NCBI RefSeq assembly: GCF_002934665.1
Contig: NZ_NIRS01000004.1
Location: 374,501 to 438,500, forward strand
From: Pseudomonas laurylsulfatiphila
GTDB lineage: Bacteria; Pseudomonadota; Gammaproteobacteria; Pseudomonadales; Pseudomonadaceae
Direction of reading: 5' to 3'
DNA length: 64,000 nucleotides
Made by a program: the position numbers and the translations under genes. A model generated the notes under the pieces. It was not told the DNA's origin. It did no database searches and was given only the letters and a program-made list of their open reading frames with translations. Within the stretch, counting starts at the first letter, position 1, and the number at the start of each line of letters is the position of its first letter. Below are positions 1 through 9,462 of this stretch, piece after piece.

Positions 1-1
1 C

Positions 2-1660
2 GGCTTCCCGTTCGAAGAAACCCCGGACCAGCAAACCACCATCGAGGCGGTGCGCGCAGACATGCTCGCGCCCAAGCCAATGGATCGCCTTGTGTGCGGC
101 GACGTTGGCTTCGGCAAGACCGAAGTGGCGATGCGCGCAGCGTTCATCGCGGTGCACGGAGGTCGCCAGGTGGCGATCCTGGTGCCGACCACCCTGCTCG
201 CCCAGCAGCACTACAACAGCTTCCGCGACCGCTTCGCCGACTGGCCGGTGACCGTGGAAGTGATGAGCCGCTTCAAGTCGGCCAAGGAAGTGAATGCCGC
301 CGTCGCCGATCTGGCCGAAGGCAAGATCGACATCGTCATCGGTACTCACAAACTGCTTCAGGACGACGTGAAGATCAAAAACCTCGGCCTTGTGATCATC
401 GACGAGGAACACCGTTTCGGCGTGCGCCAGAAAGAACAGCTCAAGGCCCTGCGCAGCGAAGTCGACATCCTGACCCTGACCGCCACGCCGATTCCGCGCA
501 CGCTGAACATGGCGGTGTCGGGCATGCGCGACCTGTCGATCATCGCCACCCCGCCGGCCCGCCGCCTGTCGGTGCGCACCTTCGTCATGGAGCAGAACAA
601 GAGCACGGTCAAAGAGGCCTTGCTGCGTGAGTTGCTGCGTGGCGGCCAGGTCTATTACCTGCACAACGATGTGAAGACCATCGAGAAATGCGCCGCCGAC
701 CTCGCCGAGCTGGTACCGGAAGCACGGATCGGCATCGGTCACGGGCAGATGCGCGAACGCGAACTCGAACAGGTGATGAGCGACTTCTACCACAAGCGCT
801 TCAACGTGCTGATCGCCTCGACCATCATCGAGACCGGCATCGACGTACCGAGCGCCAACACCATCATCATCGAGCGTGCCGACAAGTTCGGCCTGGCCCA
901 GTTGCACCAGCTGCGCGGCCGGGTCGGACGCAGTCACCACCAGGCCTACGCCTACCTGCTGACGCCACCGCGCCAGCAAATCACACCGGACGCGGAAAAG
1001 CGCCTGGAAGCGATCGCCAACACCCAGGACCTCGGCGCGGGCTTCGTGCTCGCCACCAACGACCTGGAAATCCGCGGTGCCGGCGAACTGCTCGGTGACG
1101 GGCAGAGCGGGCAGATCCAGGCGGTCGGCTTTACGCTGTACATGGAAATGCTCGAACGCGCGGTGAAGTCGATCCGCAAGGGCGAGCAGCCGAACCTCGA
1201 TCAACCGCTCGGCGGTGGCCCTGAAGTCAACTTGCGGGTACCGGCGCTGATTCCGGAAGACTACCTGCCGGATGTCCACGCCCGCCTGATTCTCTACAAG
1301 CGCATTGCCTCGGCCACCGATGAGGACGGTCTCAAGGACTTGCAGGTAGAGATGATCGATCGTTTCGGCCTGTTGCCGGAACCGACCAAGAACCTGATCC
1401 GCATCACTGCATTGAAGCTGCAGGCCGAGCAACTGGGCATCAAGAAAGTCGATGGTGGTCCGCAAGGCGGTCGCGTCGAGTTCGCTGCGCAGACGCCGGT
1501 CGACCCGCTGACCCTGATCAAGCTGATCCAGAGCCAGCCAAAACGCTACAAATTCGAAGGGGCCACGATGTTCAAGTTCATGGTTCCGATGGAGCGCCCG
1601 GAAGAGCGCTTTAATACTGTAGAGGCGCTGTTCGAGCGCCTCGTTCCGAAAACTGCTTGA
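2..1660 (+). CDS. mfd: Transcription-repair coupling factor Mfd (3' part)
   Basis: The gene enters from the left edge and is open from base 2, so about the last 552 residues are present of a protein that is usually about 1150 residues. Mfd is the ATP-driven translocase that removes stalled RNA polymerase from damaged DNA and recruits UvrA. Visible are the RecG-like motor motifs: FEETPDQ just inside the edge, the Walker A motif GDVGFGKTE, the DEEHRFG box, TATPIPRTLNM, and the Q-rich RGRVGRS motif followed by the TRG region. The C-terminal TRCF domain, which contacts UvrA in other species, is complete to the stop. csiV begins 10 bases downstream. Identity is certain; the missing 5' part is an effect of the window edge. 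Confidence 0.97.
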   Translation, partial: GFPFEETPDQQTTIEAVRADMLAPKPMDRLVCGDVGFGKTEVAMRAAFIAVHGGRQVAILVPTTLLAQQHYNSFRDRFADWPVTVEVMSRFKSAKEVNAAVADLAEGKIDIVIGTHKLLQDDVKIKNLGLVIIDEEHRFGVRQKEQLKALRSEVDILTLTATPIPRTLNMAVSGMRDLSIIATPPARRLSVRTFVMEQNKSTVKEALLRELLRGGQVYYLHNDVKTIEKCAADLAELVPEARIGIGHGQMRERELEQVMSDFYHKRFNVLIASTIIETGIDVPSANTIIIERADKFGLAQLHQLRGRVGRSHHQAYAYLLTPPRQQITPDAEKRLEAIANTQDLGAGFVLATNDLEIRGAGELLGDGQSGQIQAVGFTLYMEMLERAVKSIRKGEQPNLDQPLGGGPEVNLRVPALIPEDYLPDVHARLILYKRIASATDEDGLKDLQVEMIDRFGLLPEPTKNLIRITALKLQAEQLGIKKVDGGPQGGRVEFAAQTPVDPLTLIKLIQSQPKRYKFEGATMFKFMVPMERPEERFNTVEALFERLVPKTA

Positions 1661-1670
1661 AGGACGCCGC

Positions 1671-2249
1671 ATGCGCCTGTTCCGCTCACTGACCCTGCTG
1701 ACCCTTTTGATGCCAGCGCTGGTCGCCCCCACGGCATTTGCCGATGACCTGTATCAGGTCGAAATGATTCTGGTCCGGCAAAATGCCGTGCCGGCGATTG
1801 TCAGCCGCGCCGCGCCGGAAGACTGGGCCGCTGGCGCCCAACCCGTCAGCCCCGACAGCCTGCGTACGCCAAGCCTGAATGGCGAGGTGGAAAAACTCAC
1901 CAGCAGCGCCGACTACACGGTATTGCTGCACAAGGCCTGGCAACAGACGCTCGGCGAAAACGCCAGCAAAGTGGCGATCAGTGATGGCAAGGAACAATAT
2001 GGTCAGTTCCCGATCGAGGGCACGCTGAGCATGAAACTGGGACGCTTTACCGACGTCGACGCCGACTTCTGGGTCAATCAGATCGATGCCAATGGCATGG
2101 TGACTGCCAGCGAGCGCTTGAAACAGGAAAGCCACACCAAGAACGGCCAGTTGAACTTCCTCGACAACGGTCACCTCGGCCTGCTGATCAAGATCACTTC
2201 GCTGACCGCCCCCGCACCCCGAGCAGCTCCCGAAGAAATTCCGGACTGA
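1671..2249 (+). CDS. CsiV family periplasmic protein
   Basis: A 192-residue protein with a clear Sec signal peptide: a basic start (MRLFR), a hydrophobic run of about 15 residues and a likely cut after TAFA near residue 24. An AAGGA ribosome site lies 7 bases before this ATG. The mature part begins with the pattern YQVEMILVRQ, typical of the CsiV (peptidoglycan-binding, cell-shape integrity) family first described in Vibrio, and ends in a proline/alanine-rich tail. The gene always sits after mfd in pseudomonads, which fits a small mfd-csiV transcription unit. The function in Pseudomonas is not established; the family name is the limit of what I can support. Confidence 0.75.
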   Translation: MRLFRSLTLLTLLMPALVAPTAFADDLYQVEMILVRQNAVPAIVSRAAPEDWAAGAQPVSPDSLRTPSLNGEVEKLTSSADYTVLLHKAWQQTLGENASKVAISDGKEQYGQFPIEGTLSMKLGRFTDVDADFWVNQIDANGMVTASERLKQESHTKNGQLNFLDNGHLGLLIKITSLTAPAPRAAPEEIPD

Positions 2250-2255
2250 TTCCCC

Positions 2256-4949
2256 ATGTCCGCGACCCTGAGCAAACCCCTGGCACCATCCTGGGTCAGC
2301 CGATTCAAGGAACAGAGCCTGGAGCGCGGTCGCCGTTACGCGCTGGAGAATCGTGTCAGGATCGTCGAGGCCGGCGACGCAACCATCGTCGCCGCGTGCG
2401 AAGGCTCGGGCGGTAACGTTTACCGTCAGACCATTCGCCTGCGCGAGTCAGCCAAAGGCACGCTGCTGATGGTCGACGCCACCTGCTCCTGCCCGGTCCA
2501 TAGCAACTGCAAACATTGCGCAGCGGTGCTCCTGCAAGTGCAGGAAACCCTCGACTACCCCGCTGCCGCCAAAGACGCCGAACTCCTGGAAAAACTCCAG
2601 GCCGTCCTGGAAAACCGCAGCCCGAAAGCCCCGCCGCAAGTGCTGGTGGACAATGTGCAACCGGTACCGCGCCTGTGGCTGGCCAGCATCGAGTTCAGCG
2701 CCTTCGAACCGCGCAACGGCCGAATGCAGCGTTACATCCAGCATCGTGCGGCGCTGTCCTTCAGCTATCTGGACGAGTACGTTTCCGGACAGAAAAACAC
2801 CGACATCCTGATTCGCCAGGAAACCCAGACGCTGCGGATAAAACGCCACCCGGAAGTGGAACAGTCCTACCGGGAACAGCTGCGAATCCTCGGCTTCAAA
2901 GTCGCTACCCGGCAAAGCAAGGCCTTGCCGGAAAGTGCCGGTGAGCTGTTCGAAATGGTCAATGACAGCGCCTGGCTGACCTTTACCCTCAATGAACTGC
3001 CGAAGTTGCGCACCCAAGGCTGGGAATTGCAGATCGACGAGGACTTCGGTTTCGACCTGACAGCGGTAGACGACTGGTACGCCACGGTCGAACAGGCACC
3101 GGAGCGCGACTGGTTCGACCTAGAACTGGGGATCATCGTCAACGGCGAGCGCCTGAGCCTTCTGCCGATCCTGCTCAACCTGATGCGCTCGCACACCGAA
3201 ATCCTCAACCCGGAACGCCTTGCCCGACGCCGCGACGACGAGTTGATCCTGGTCAACATCCCCCATCGCCCGAACTCCGAGTACGGCCCGCTGCAAGTCG
3301 CCCTGCCCTTCGGCCGCCTGAAGCCGGTACTGGCCACCCTCGGCGAGTTCTACCTGCAGGAACCCGGCGACACCACACTGCGCCTGAGCAAGGCCGATGC
3401 CACGCGCCTGAACCCGCTGGAGGACATGCCACTGCTCTGGGAGGGTGGCGAACAGATCCGCACCTTTGCCCAGCGCCTGCGGGACATCAAGGACCATACG
3501 GCCGCCGCCCCGGAAGGCTTGAATGCGACGCTGCGTCCGTATCAGCTTGAGGGCTTGAGCTGGATGCAATCACTGCGACAGCTGGAAGTGGGTGGCATTC
3601 TCGCGGACGACATGGGCCTGGGCAAAACCCTGCAGACTCTGGCGCACGTGCTGAGCGAGAAAAACGCCGGCCGTCTCGATCGGCCGTGCATGGTCGTGAT
3701 GCCGACCAGCCTGATCCCCAACTGGCTCGACGAAGCCGCGCACTTTACGCCGCAGCTCAAGGTACTGGCGCTGTACGGCGCCAGCCGCAAAAAACACTTC
3801 GACAAGCTGGCTGACTACGACCTGATCCTGACCACCTATGCGCTGCTGCCCAAGGATGTCGAGCGCCTGGCGGCGCAGCCCTTGCACATACTGGTGCTGG
3901 ATGAGGCGCAGTACATCAAGAATCCGACCAGCAAGGCCGCCCAGGCTGCCCGCGAACTCAATGCCCGGCAGCGCCTTTGCCTGAGCGGCACACCGCTGGA
4001 AAACCATCTCGGTGAACTCTGGTCACTGTTTCACTTCCTCTTGCCCGGCTGGCTCGGTGACGTCAAAAGCTTCAACCGCGATTACCGCGTACCGATTGAA
4101 AAACGCACCAGCGAGGTCAGGCTTCAGCACCTCAACGGCCGGATCAAACCCTTCCTGCTGCGCCGCACCAAGGAGCAGGTGGCCACCGAGTTGCCACCAA
4201 AAACCGAGATCATCCACTGGGTCGAACTCAACGAGGCCCAGCGTGACGTTTACGAAACCATGCGCCTGGCCATGGACAAGAAAGTCCGTGACGAGATCAC
4301 CCGCAAAGGCGTAGCCCGCAGCCAGATCATCATTCTCGAAGCGCTGCTGAAACTGCGTCAGGTGTGCTGCGATTTGCGCCTGGTCAACGAGGCGACCCTG
4401 CCAAGCCGCGGCAGCACCTCGGGCAAACTCGACAGCCTGATGGAAATGCTCGAGGAGTTGTTCGAGGAAGGTCGGCGGATCCTGCTGTTCTCGCAGTTCA
4501 CTTCAATGTTGTCGCTGATTGAGGATGAGCTGAACAAGCGTGGAATCGCCTACGCCCTGCTGACCGGCCAGACCCGCGACCGCCGCACACCGGTGAAGGA
4601 ATTCCAGAGCGGCAAGCGTCAGATATTTCTGATCAGCCTGAAGGCCGGCGGCGTTGGCCTGAACCTGACTGAAGCGGACACGGTGATTCACTACGACCCG
4701 TGGTGGAACCCGGCGACGGAAAACCAGGCGACCGACCGGGCGTATCGCATTGGTCAGGAAAAGCCCGTGTTTGTTTACAAACTGATTGCGCGCGGCACGG
4801 TGGAAGAAAAGATCCAGCACCTGCAGAAGGAAAAGTCCGACCTCGCCGCCGGCGTGCTGGATGGGCGCAAGGCCGGGGACTGGAAACTGCAGAACGACGA
4901 TATCGAGGCGCTGTTTGCGCCGTTGCCGGAAAATCCCGGAAAACGTTGA
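2256..4949 (+). CDS. SWIM zinc-finger SNF2-family helicase
   Basis: An 897-residue protein. Near residues 77-87 it has a SWIM zinc finger (C-x-C-x5-C-x-H: Cys77, Cys79, Cys85, His87). A middle region without clear motifs follows, then a Swi2/Snf2 ATPase core: Walker A in DDMGLGKTLQT near 450-460, a DEAQ box near 549-552, LSGTPLENH, and the C-terminal helicase lobe with LFSQFTSML, GGVGLNLTEAD and TDRAYRIGQ. Such proteins move along double-stranded DNA or remodel protein-DNA complexes; the substrate is unknown. It starts 6 bases after csiV and may be cotranscribed with it. No terminator follows, only a REP doublet. Confidence 0.88.
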   Translation: MSATLSKPLAPSWVSRFKEQSLERGRRYALENRVRIVEAGDATIVAACEGSGGNVYRQTIRLRESAKGTLLMVDATCSCPVHSNCKHCAAVLLQVQETLDYPAAAKDAELLEKLQAVLENRSPKAPPQVLVDNVQPVPRLWLASIEFSAFEPRNGRMQRYIQHRAALSFSYLDEYVSGQKNTDILIRQETQTLRIKRHPEVEQSYREQLRILGFKVATRQSKALPESAGELFEMVNDSAWLTFTLNELPKLRTQGWELQIDEDFGFDLTAVDDWYATVEQAPERDWFDLELGIIVNGERLSLLPILLNLMRSHTEILNPERLARRRDDELILVNIPHRPNSEYGPLQVALPFGRLKPVLATLGEFYLQEPGDTTLRLSKADATRLNPLEDMPLLWEGGEQIRTFAQRLRDIKDHTAAAPEGLNATLRPYQLEGLSWMQSLRQLEVGGILADDMGLGKTLQTLAHVLSEKNAGRLDRPCMVVMPTSLIPNWLDEAAHFTPQLKVLALYGASRKKHFDKLADYDLILTTYALLPKDVERLAAQPLHILVLDEAQYIKNPTSKAAQAARELNARQRLCLSGTPLENHLGELWSLFHFLLPGWLGDVKSFNRDYRVPIEKRTSEVRLQHLNGRIKPFLLRRTKEQVATELPPKTEIIHWVELNEAQRDVYETMRLAMDKKVRDEITRKGVARSQIIILEALLKLRQVCCDLRLVNEATLPSRGSTSGKLDSLMEMLEELFEEGRRILLFSQFTSMLSLIEDELNKRGIAYALLTGQTRDRRTPVKEFQSGKRQIFLISLKAGGVGLNLTEADTVIHYDPWWNPATENQATDRAYRIGQEKPVFVYKLIARGTVEEKIQHLQKEKSDLAAGVLDGRKAGDWKLQNDDIEALFAPLPENPGKR

Positions 4950-4973
4950 GATTTGCGGTGCTTTTTAGTCCTC

Positions 4974-5063
4974 CATCGCGAGCAAGCTCGCTCCCACAGT
5001 GGCCGCGTCGAACACAAACTCTACGAACGCCACTAAACCTGTGGGAGCGAGCTTGCTCGCGAT
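4974..5063. repeat. REP doublet (GCGAGCAAGCTCGC type)
   Basis: Two inverted copies of a pseudomonad REP: ATCGCGAGCAAGCTCGCTCC near 4974 and its reverse complement ending at 5063, separated by about 42 bases. It lies between the convergent helicase gene and mtnP. Confidence 0.9.
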
Positions 5064-5089
5064 GAAGTCAACTCGATATCAAGCGGAGC

Positions 5090-5839
<750 letters not shown>

Positions 5840-6850
5840 TTAATCAATCAATTGAGCTTCTTTGAGCGCGCCGACAGCGGCCAGCCAGCGCGGGTCTTGA
5901 CGGTACTCGGTGCTGGCAAACGACTGGCCGCGCATCCGCGCAATGCGCTCGGAAGGCTTGACCTTCAGACGCTGGGCAGCGCTCAAAGCCAGTTCGGCGG
6001 CCGCACGGTCGTTGCACACCAGGCCCATGTCGCAACCGGCCGTCAACGCCGCTTCGATACGGCTGGCAGCATCGCCGACCACGTGGGCGCCAGCCATGGA
6101 CAGGTCGTCACTGAAGATCACGCCATCGAACTGCAACTCGCCGCGCAGGATGTCCTGCAACCAGCGGCGGGAGAAACCTGCGGGCTGGGAATCGACCTGT
6201 GGATAAATAACGTGGGCCGGCATGACCGCGGCCAGTTGCTTGCTCAGCCTGGCAAACGGCACCAGGTCGTTGGCGCGGATCTCGTCGAGGCTGCGTTCGT
6301 CGTTGGGGATCGCGACGTGGGAATCGGCCTCGGCCCAGCCATGGCCAGGGAAATGCTTGCCGGTAGCGGCCATCCCGGCGCTGTTCATGCCACGGATGAA
6401 TGCACCCGCGAGCAAGGCAGCGCGCTCGGGATCACCTTCGAACGAACGGGTGCCGACAACGGCGCTGCGCTGGTAATCGAGGTCGAGCACCGGGGCGAAG
6501 CTCAGGTCCAGGCCAACGGCCAGCACTTCGGTCGCCATGATCCAGCCGCACTGCTCGGCCAGGTATTCGGCGTTCGGGTTGTCGGCAATGGCGCGCATGG
6601 CGGGCAGGCGCACGAAACCCTGGCGCAGGCGCTGCACGCGGCCACCCTCTTGATCCACCGCCAACAGCAAATCGGGACGAATGGCGCGAATCGCTGCACT
6701 CAGCTCACGCACTTGACGCGGATGCTCGATGTTACGGGCAAAGATGATCAAGCCGCCCACTTCGGGCTGGCGCAACAATTGGCGATCTTCAGCCGTCAGC
6801 CAGGTACCGGCGACGTCCACCATCAACGAGCCTTGCAAGCCAGCAGTCAT
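5840..6850 (-). CDS. nagZ: Beta-N-acetylhexosaminidase NagZ
   Basis: A 336-residue cytoplasmic glycoside hydrolase of family 3, taking the ATG at 6850 that gives MTAGLQGSLMVDV. A longer frame to 6889 lacks a ribosome site and is not conserved in form. Diagnostic sites are DQEGGRV (66-72), KHFPGHG (165-171) with the catalytic histidine loop DSHV following, and the nucleophile aspartate in FSDDLSM (about 248). NagZ removes GlcNAc from GlcNAc-anhydroMurNAc peptides in cell-wall recycling, and its product controls AmpC induction in pseudomonads. It lies directly upstream of mtnP on the same strand. Confidence 0.95.
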   Translation of the reverse strand: MTAGLQGSLMVDVAGTWLTAEDRQLLRQPEVGGLIIFARNIEHPRQVRELSAAIRAIRPDLLLAVDQEGGRVQRLRQGFVRLPAMRAIADNPNAEYLAEQCGWIMATEVLAVGLDLSFAPVLDLDYQRSAVVGTRSFEGDPERAALLAGAFIRGMNSAGMAATGKHFPGHGWAEADSHVAIPNDERSLDEIRANDLVPFARLSKQLAAVMPAHVIYPQVDSQPAGFSRRWLQDILRGELQFDGVIFSDDLSMAGAHVVGDAASRIEAALTAGCDMGLVCNDRAAAELALSAAQRLKVKPSERIARMRGQSFASTEYRQDPRWLAAVGALKEAQLID

Positions 6851-7008
6851 AAAAATTCCTTGATAACAGAAAACCCGGCCCACACGCATTCGCCGCCAGG
6901 GGCAAGGCCTGGCAGATTGGCGAGTTCGATGGGAAACGGGTTCAGAACGAGAGTCGGCATGGGCGGCTAGCTTAGCGGATGTCAGCTGCCGCGCCCACCC
7001 GTGCGCGG

Positions 7009-7716
7009 TTAAACCTTGGCGGCAACCGGCGTCGATTTGCTGCGTGGACGCAACTGGGCAGTGGCCATGGCCGTATCGGTCACACCGGATTCGGCACGCA
7101 TGCCGGCGGCCAGGAACGGCACCATCAGGCGCATGACCTGCTCGATCGAGGTGTTCACGCCGAAGTCGGTTTCGGCAATCGCGCGCAAAGCCTTGATACC
7201 AGACATGCTGAACGCCGCGGCACCGAGCATGAAGTGCACGCGCCAGAACAGTTCGATGGGTGGAATACGCGGCGCCGCTTCGTTGACCAGCATCATGTAG
7301 CGGCGAAACACCTTGCCGTACATGTCTTCCAGATAACGCCGCAAGTGCCCCTGGCTCTGACTGAACGCCAGCCCCAGCAAACGCATGAAGATGGACAGGT
7401 CGTTGCCGCTGCGCGGTTGCACCACCAGGGCCTGCTCGACGAGGATTTCCAGCAACTCTTCGAGGGTCGGCTTGTTTTCAGGCTTGGCCTGACGCCGCTC
7501 CAGCTCTTTGTCGAGGCTGATGCAGAACGGCCCGAGGAACCGCGAGAAAACCGCCTGGATCAACGCCTTCTTTGAACCGAAGTGATAGTTCACCGCCGCC
7601 AGGTTGACACCGGCCTTGCTGGTGATCAGGCGCAACGAGGTTTCAGCGAAACCTTTTTCCGCAAACAACTGCTCGGCTGCATCAAGAATGCGTTCAACGG
7701 TTTCCGACTGGGCCAT
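7009..7716 (-). CDS. psrA: TetR-family regulator PsrA
   Basis: A 235-residue TetR-type repressor/activator. The start at 7716 (MAQSETVERI) is chosen over an upstream ATG at 7812, because that extension would run across the operator DNA and because the TetR domain begins right after MAQSET. The helix-turn-helix lies at about 26-50 (TSLRLITSKAGVNLAAVNYHFGSKK, quoted here only as its span). PsrA senses long-chain fatty acyl groups, represses itself and fadBA-type beta-oxidation genes, and activates rpoS in P. aeruginosa. Two overlapping PsrA boxes lie 15-42 bases before this start, and a near-consensus box lies upstream of fadB in the same window. It is divergent from lexA. Confidence 0.93.
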   Translation of the reverse strand: MAQSETVERILDAAEQLFAEKGFAETSLRLITSKAGVNLAAVNYHFGSKKALIQAVFSRFLGPFCISLDKELERRQAKPENKPTLEELLEILVEQALVVQPRSGNDLSIFMRLLGLAFSQSQGHLRRYLEDMYGKVFRRYMMLVNEAAPRIPPIELFWRVHFMLGAAAFSMSGIKALRAIAETDFGVNTSIEQVMRLMVPFLAAGMRAESGVTDTAMATAQLRPRSKSTPVAAKV

Positions 7717-7731
7717 GGCTACTCCGCCTGA

Positions 7732-7745
7732 CAAACACTTGTTTG
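7732..7745. promoter_or_regulatory. PsrA operator, copy 1
   Basis: CAAACACTTGTTTG is a perfect inverted repeat and fits the published PsrA consensus (G/C)AAAC-N2-4-GTTT(G/C). It lies 16 bases upstream of the psrA start codon, where bound protein would block the gene's own expression. Confidence 0.82.
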
Positions 7746-7758
7746 AAACATACGTTTC
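7745..7758. promoter_or_regulatory. PsrA operator, copy 2
   Basis: GAAACATACGTTTC is a second perfect palindromic match to the PsrA consensus. It shares its first base with copy 1, so the two centres are 13 bases apart, a little over one helical turn. Confidence 0.75.
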
Positions 7759-7883
7759 AGCCTGTGCCTTGTCAAGTCTGGCAGTTCGTTTCGGGAATGG
7801 TCGGTCAGACATTTAACCACACAACGGCGAAGCTTCAATCCACTGACTGATTGACCGTCTGGCGGCGGCTGAAAAATGGAGCA

Positions 7884-7911
7884 TTGCCAAGATCGCCTTA
7901 CTGTATATAAT
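7884..7911 (+). promoter_or_regulatory. lexA promoter
   Basis: A sigma-70 promoter with -35 TTGCCA at 7884-7889, a 16-base spacer and a perfect -10 TATAAT at 7906-7911. The expected start of transcription is near 7918, giving a leader of about 28 bases before lexA. SOS box 1 covers the -10 element. Confidence 0.72.
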
Positions 7912-7916
7912 CCCAG
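7901..7916. promoter_or_regulatory. LexA SOS box 1
   Basis: CTGTATATAATCCCAG matches the gamma-proteobacterial SOS box CTG-N10-CAG and overlaps the -10 element of the lexA promoter, as expected for autorepression. Confidence 0.85.
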
Positions 7917-7919
7917 TCA

Positions 7920-7935
7920 CTGTATAAAAAAACAG
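7920..7935. promoter_or_regulatory. LexA SOS box 2
   Basis: CTGTATAAAAAAACAG is a second CTG-N10-CAG box, starting 19 bases after the first, just downstream of the predicted transcription start and 10 bases before the lexA ATG. Paired boxes of this kind are known at lexA in E. coli. Confidence 0.85.
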
Positions 7936-7945
7936 AGCGATCAAT

Positions 7946-8554
7946 ATGCTAAAGCTGACGCCACGACAAGCCGAGATCCTGGCTTTCATCAAACGCTGCC
8001 TGGAAGACAACGGATACCCCCCCACCCGTGCGGAAATCGCTCAGGAACTGGGTTTCAAGTCACCCAATGCGGCGGAAGAGCACCTCAAGGCGCTGGCCCG
8101 CAAGGGTGCCATCGAGATGACGCCTGGCGCCTCCCGTGGCATTCGCATCCCCGGCTTCGAAGCCAAGGCCGACGATTCCACCCTGCCGATCATTGGCCGG
8201 GTCGCAGCCGGCGCCCCGATTCTTGCGCAGCAACACATCGAAGAGTCCTGCAACATCAACCCTGCCTTCTTCCATCCGCGCGCCGACTACCTGCTGCGCG
8301 TCCACGGGATGAGCATGAAGGATGTCGGCATTTTCGACGGCGACCTGCTGGCCGTCCACACCACCCGCGAAGCCCGTAACGGCCAGATCGTGGTTGCACG
8401 AATCGGCGACGAAGTGACCGTCAAGCGCTTCAAGCGTGACGGCAGCAAAGTCTGGCTGATCGCCGAGAACCCCGAGTTCGCCCCTATCGAAGTGAACCTT
8501 CAAGATCAGGAACTGGTGATCGAAGGCTTGAGTGTCGGCGTGATTCGCCGCTAA
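7946..8554 (+). CDS. lexA: SOS repressor LexA
   Basis: A 202-residue LexA. The N-terminal winged helix-turn-helix (about 1-65) includes the recognition part [19 protein letters not shown]. The self-cleavage site is Ala88-Gly89 in GRVAAGAP. The catalytic pair is Ser123 (HGMSMKD) and Lys160 (EVTVKRFK). RecA-stimulated cleavage ends repression of DNA repair genes. It is preceded by two SOS boxes and followed 10 bases later by sulA, forming the lexA-sulA operon usual in pseudomonads. psrA is read in the opposite direction from the same 229-base gap. Confidence 0.98.
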   Translation: MLKLTPRQAEILAFIKRCLEDNGYPPTRAEIAQELGFKSPNAAEEHLKALARKGAIEMTPGASRGIRIPGFEAKADDSTLPIIGRVAAGAPILAQQHIEESCNINPAFFHPRADYLLRVHGMSMKDVGIFDGDLLAVHTTREARNGQIVVARIGDEVTVKRFKRDGSKVWLIAENPEFAPIEVNLQDQELVIEGLSVGVIRR

Positions 8555-8564
8555 AGGAGGCTCC

Positions 8565-9041
8565 ATGCAGTTCCCACAGCCATCACCACAGCAAACCCAA
8601 CTGCCGTTGTTCGAAGCGTTCATGGCACAGCCATTGGCGCCGATCCTGAAAGACGTAGTCGAGTCCCCCTGGAGCGCCGAACCTGACGTTTTCAGCGAGC
8701 TGTCACTGCGTGGTGCAGCCGGGAACTGCCTGAGCCTTCTGGCACCGATCCTCAGGGAATTGAGCCAGGACCAGGACGCACGCTGGCTGACACTGATCGC
8801 GCCGCCCGCCAGCCTGACTCAAGCCTGGCTGCGAGATGCCGGCCTCAACCGCGAGCGCATTCTGTTGCTGCACCCCCGGGGCACCCAAAGTGCTCAGCAA
8901 CTGACCTGCGAAGCCCTGCGTCTTGGGCGCAGCCATACGGTTGTCAGCTGGCTCAACCCGCTGAGCAGCCAATCCCGGCAACAGCTGATCAGCGCCGCCC
9001 GGACCGGGGACGCTCAGAGCCTGAATATTCGTTTGGGATAA
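8565..9041 (+). CDS. sulA: SOS cell-division inhibitor SulA
   Basis: A 158-residue protein preceded by a strong AAAGGAGG ribosome site. It has the SulA pattern: an unconserved N-terminus (about 1-45), then a RecA-like fold with LSLLAPILRELSQDQDARWLT and the stretch WLRDAGLNRERILLLHP. SulA binds FtsZ and stops division during DNA damage. The gene lies 10 bases after lexA with no terminator between, so it should be induced from the SOS-controlled lexA promoter. Confidence 0.9.
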   Translation: MQFPQPSPQQTQLPLFEAFMAQPLAPILKDVVESPWSAEPDVFSELSLRGAAGNCLSLLAPILRELSQDQDARWLTLIAPPASLTQAWLRDAGLNRERILLLHPRGTQSAQQLTCEALRLGRSHTVVSWLNPLSSQSRQQLISAARTGDAQSLNIRLG

Positions 9042-9073
9042 CTGACAGCCGGGGCGTGAGCTTCACCGCGCGA

Positions 9074-9097
9074 GGCTTCTCCTGGGAGAGAGAAGCC
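9074..9097 (+). other. Hairpin downstream of sulA
   Basis: An 8-bp perfect stem (GGCTTCTC paired with GAGAAGCC) with an 8-base loop lies 32 bases after the sulA stop. There is no T-run after it, so it is at best a weak terminator or an RNA-stabilising end for lexA-sulA mRNA. Confidence 0.35.
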
Positions 9098-9134
9098 GAT
9101 GTGTAGCGATATCAAGAAAACTGACGGACGGGGA

Positions 9135-9368
9135 TCAATGAAGAACCCGTGGCCCCTCGTCCTTGTCGAATTCGCCTTCAACCAGGCGACCTGCCATCTG
9201 GACTCCCACGCTCAACATCGCCTTGGCGACTTCCACGTGTTGCCCTTGCAGGAACGCTTTGGCGTCCTCGGAGAAATCCAAAGTAACCAGAGAACCCTCG
9301 TCCTCGGCCCTGCGCAGCTCGATACGGCCGTCTGGTAACTCGACAATTTCTAGAAAGGACGTTGGCAT
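9135..9368 (-). CDS. Small conserved hypothetical protein
   Basis: A 77-residue acidic protein beginning MPTSFLEIVELPDG at the ATG ending at 9368. A longer frame to 9446 has no ribosome site. There is no signal peptide or membrane segment. The pattern (a short beta-rich N-terminus with ELPDGRIELRRAEDEG, then an amphipathic helix HVEVAKAMLSVGVQMAGRL) is seen in pseudomonads next to lexA-sulA, matching the position of PA3008. Function is unknown. It faces sulA and probably shares a transcript with the gene that ends upstream of it at 9463. Confidence 0.72.
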   Translation of the reverse strand: MPTSFLEIVELPDGRIELRRAEDEGSLVTLDFSEDAKAFLQGQHVEVAKAMLSVGVQMAGRLVEGEFDKDEGPRVLH

Positions 9369-9462
9369 AAAGGACTGTTCTCCACGAAAGGCGGGGATTA
9401 TATAGGCATCGGCCAGGCTTCGCTCGGGATCTTGACCAGATGCCATCCCAAAACTGTTTCTG

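Noticed and set aside
9074-9097. sulA terminator
   Set aside because: The 8-bp hairpin lacks a T-run, so it was listed only as a hairpin.
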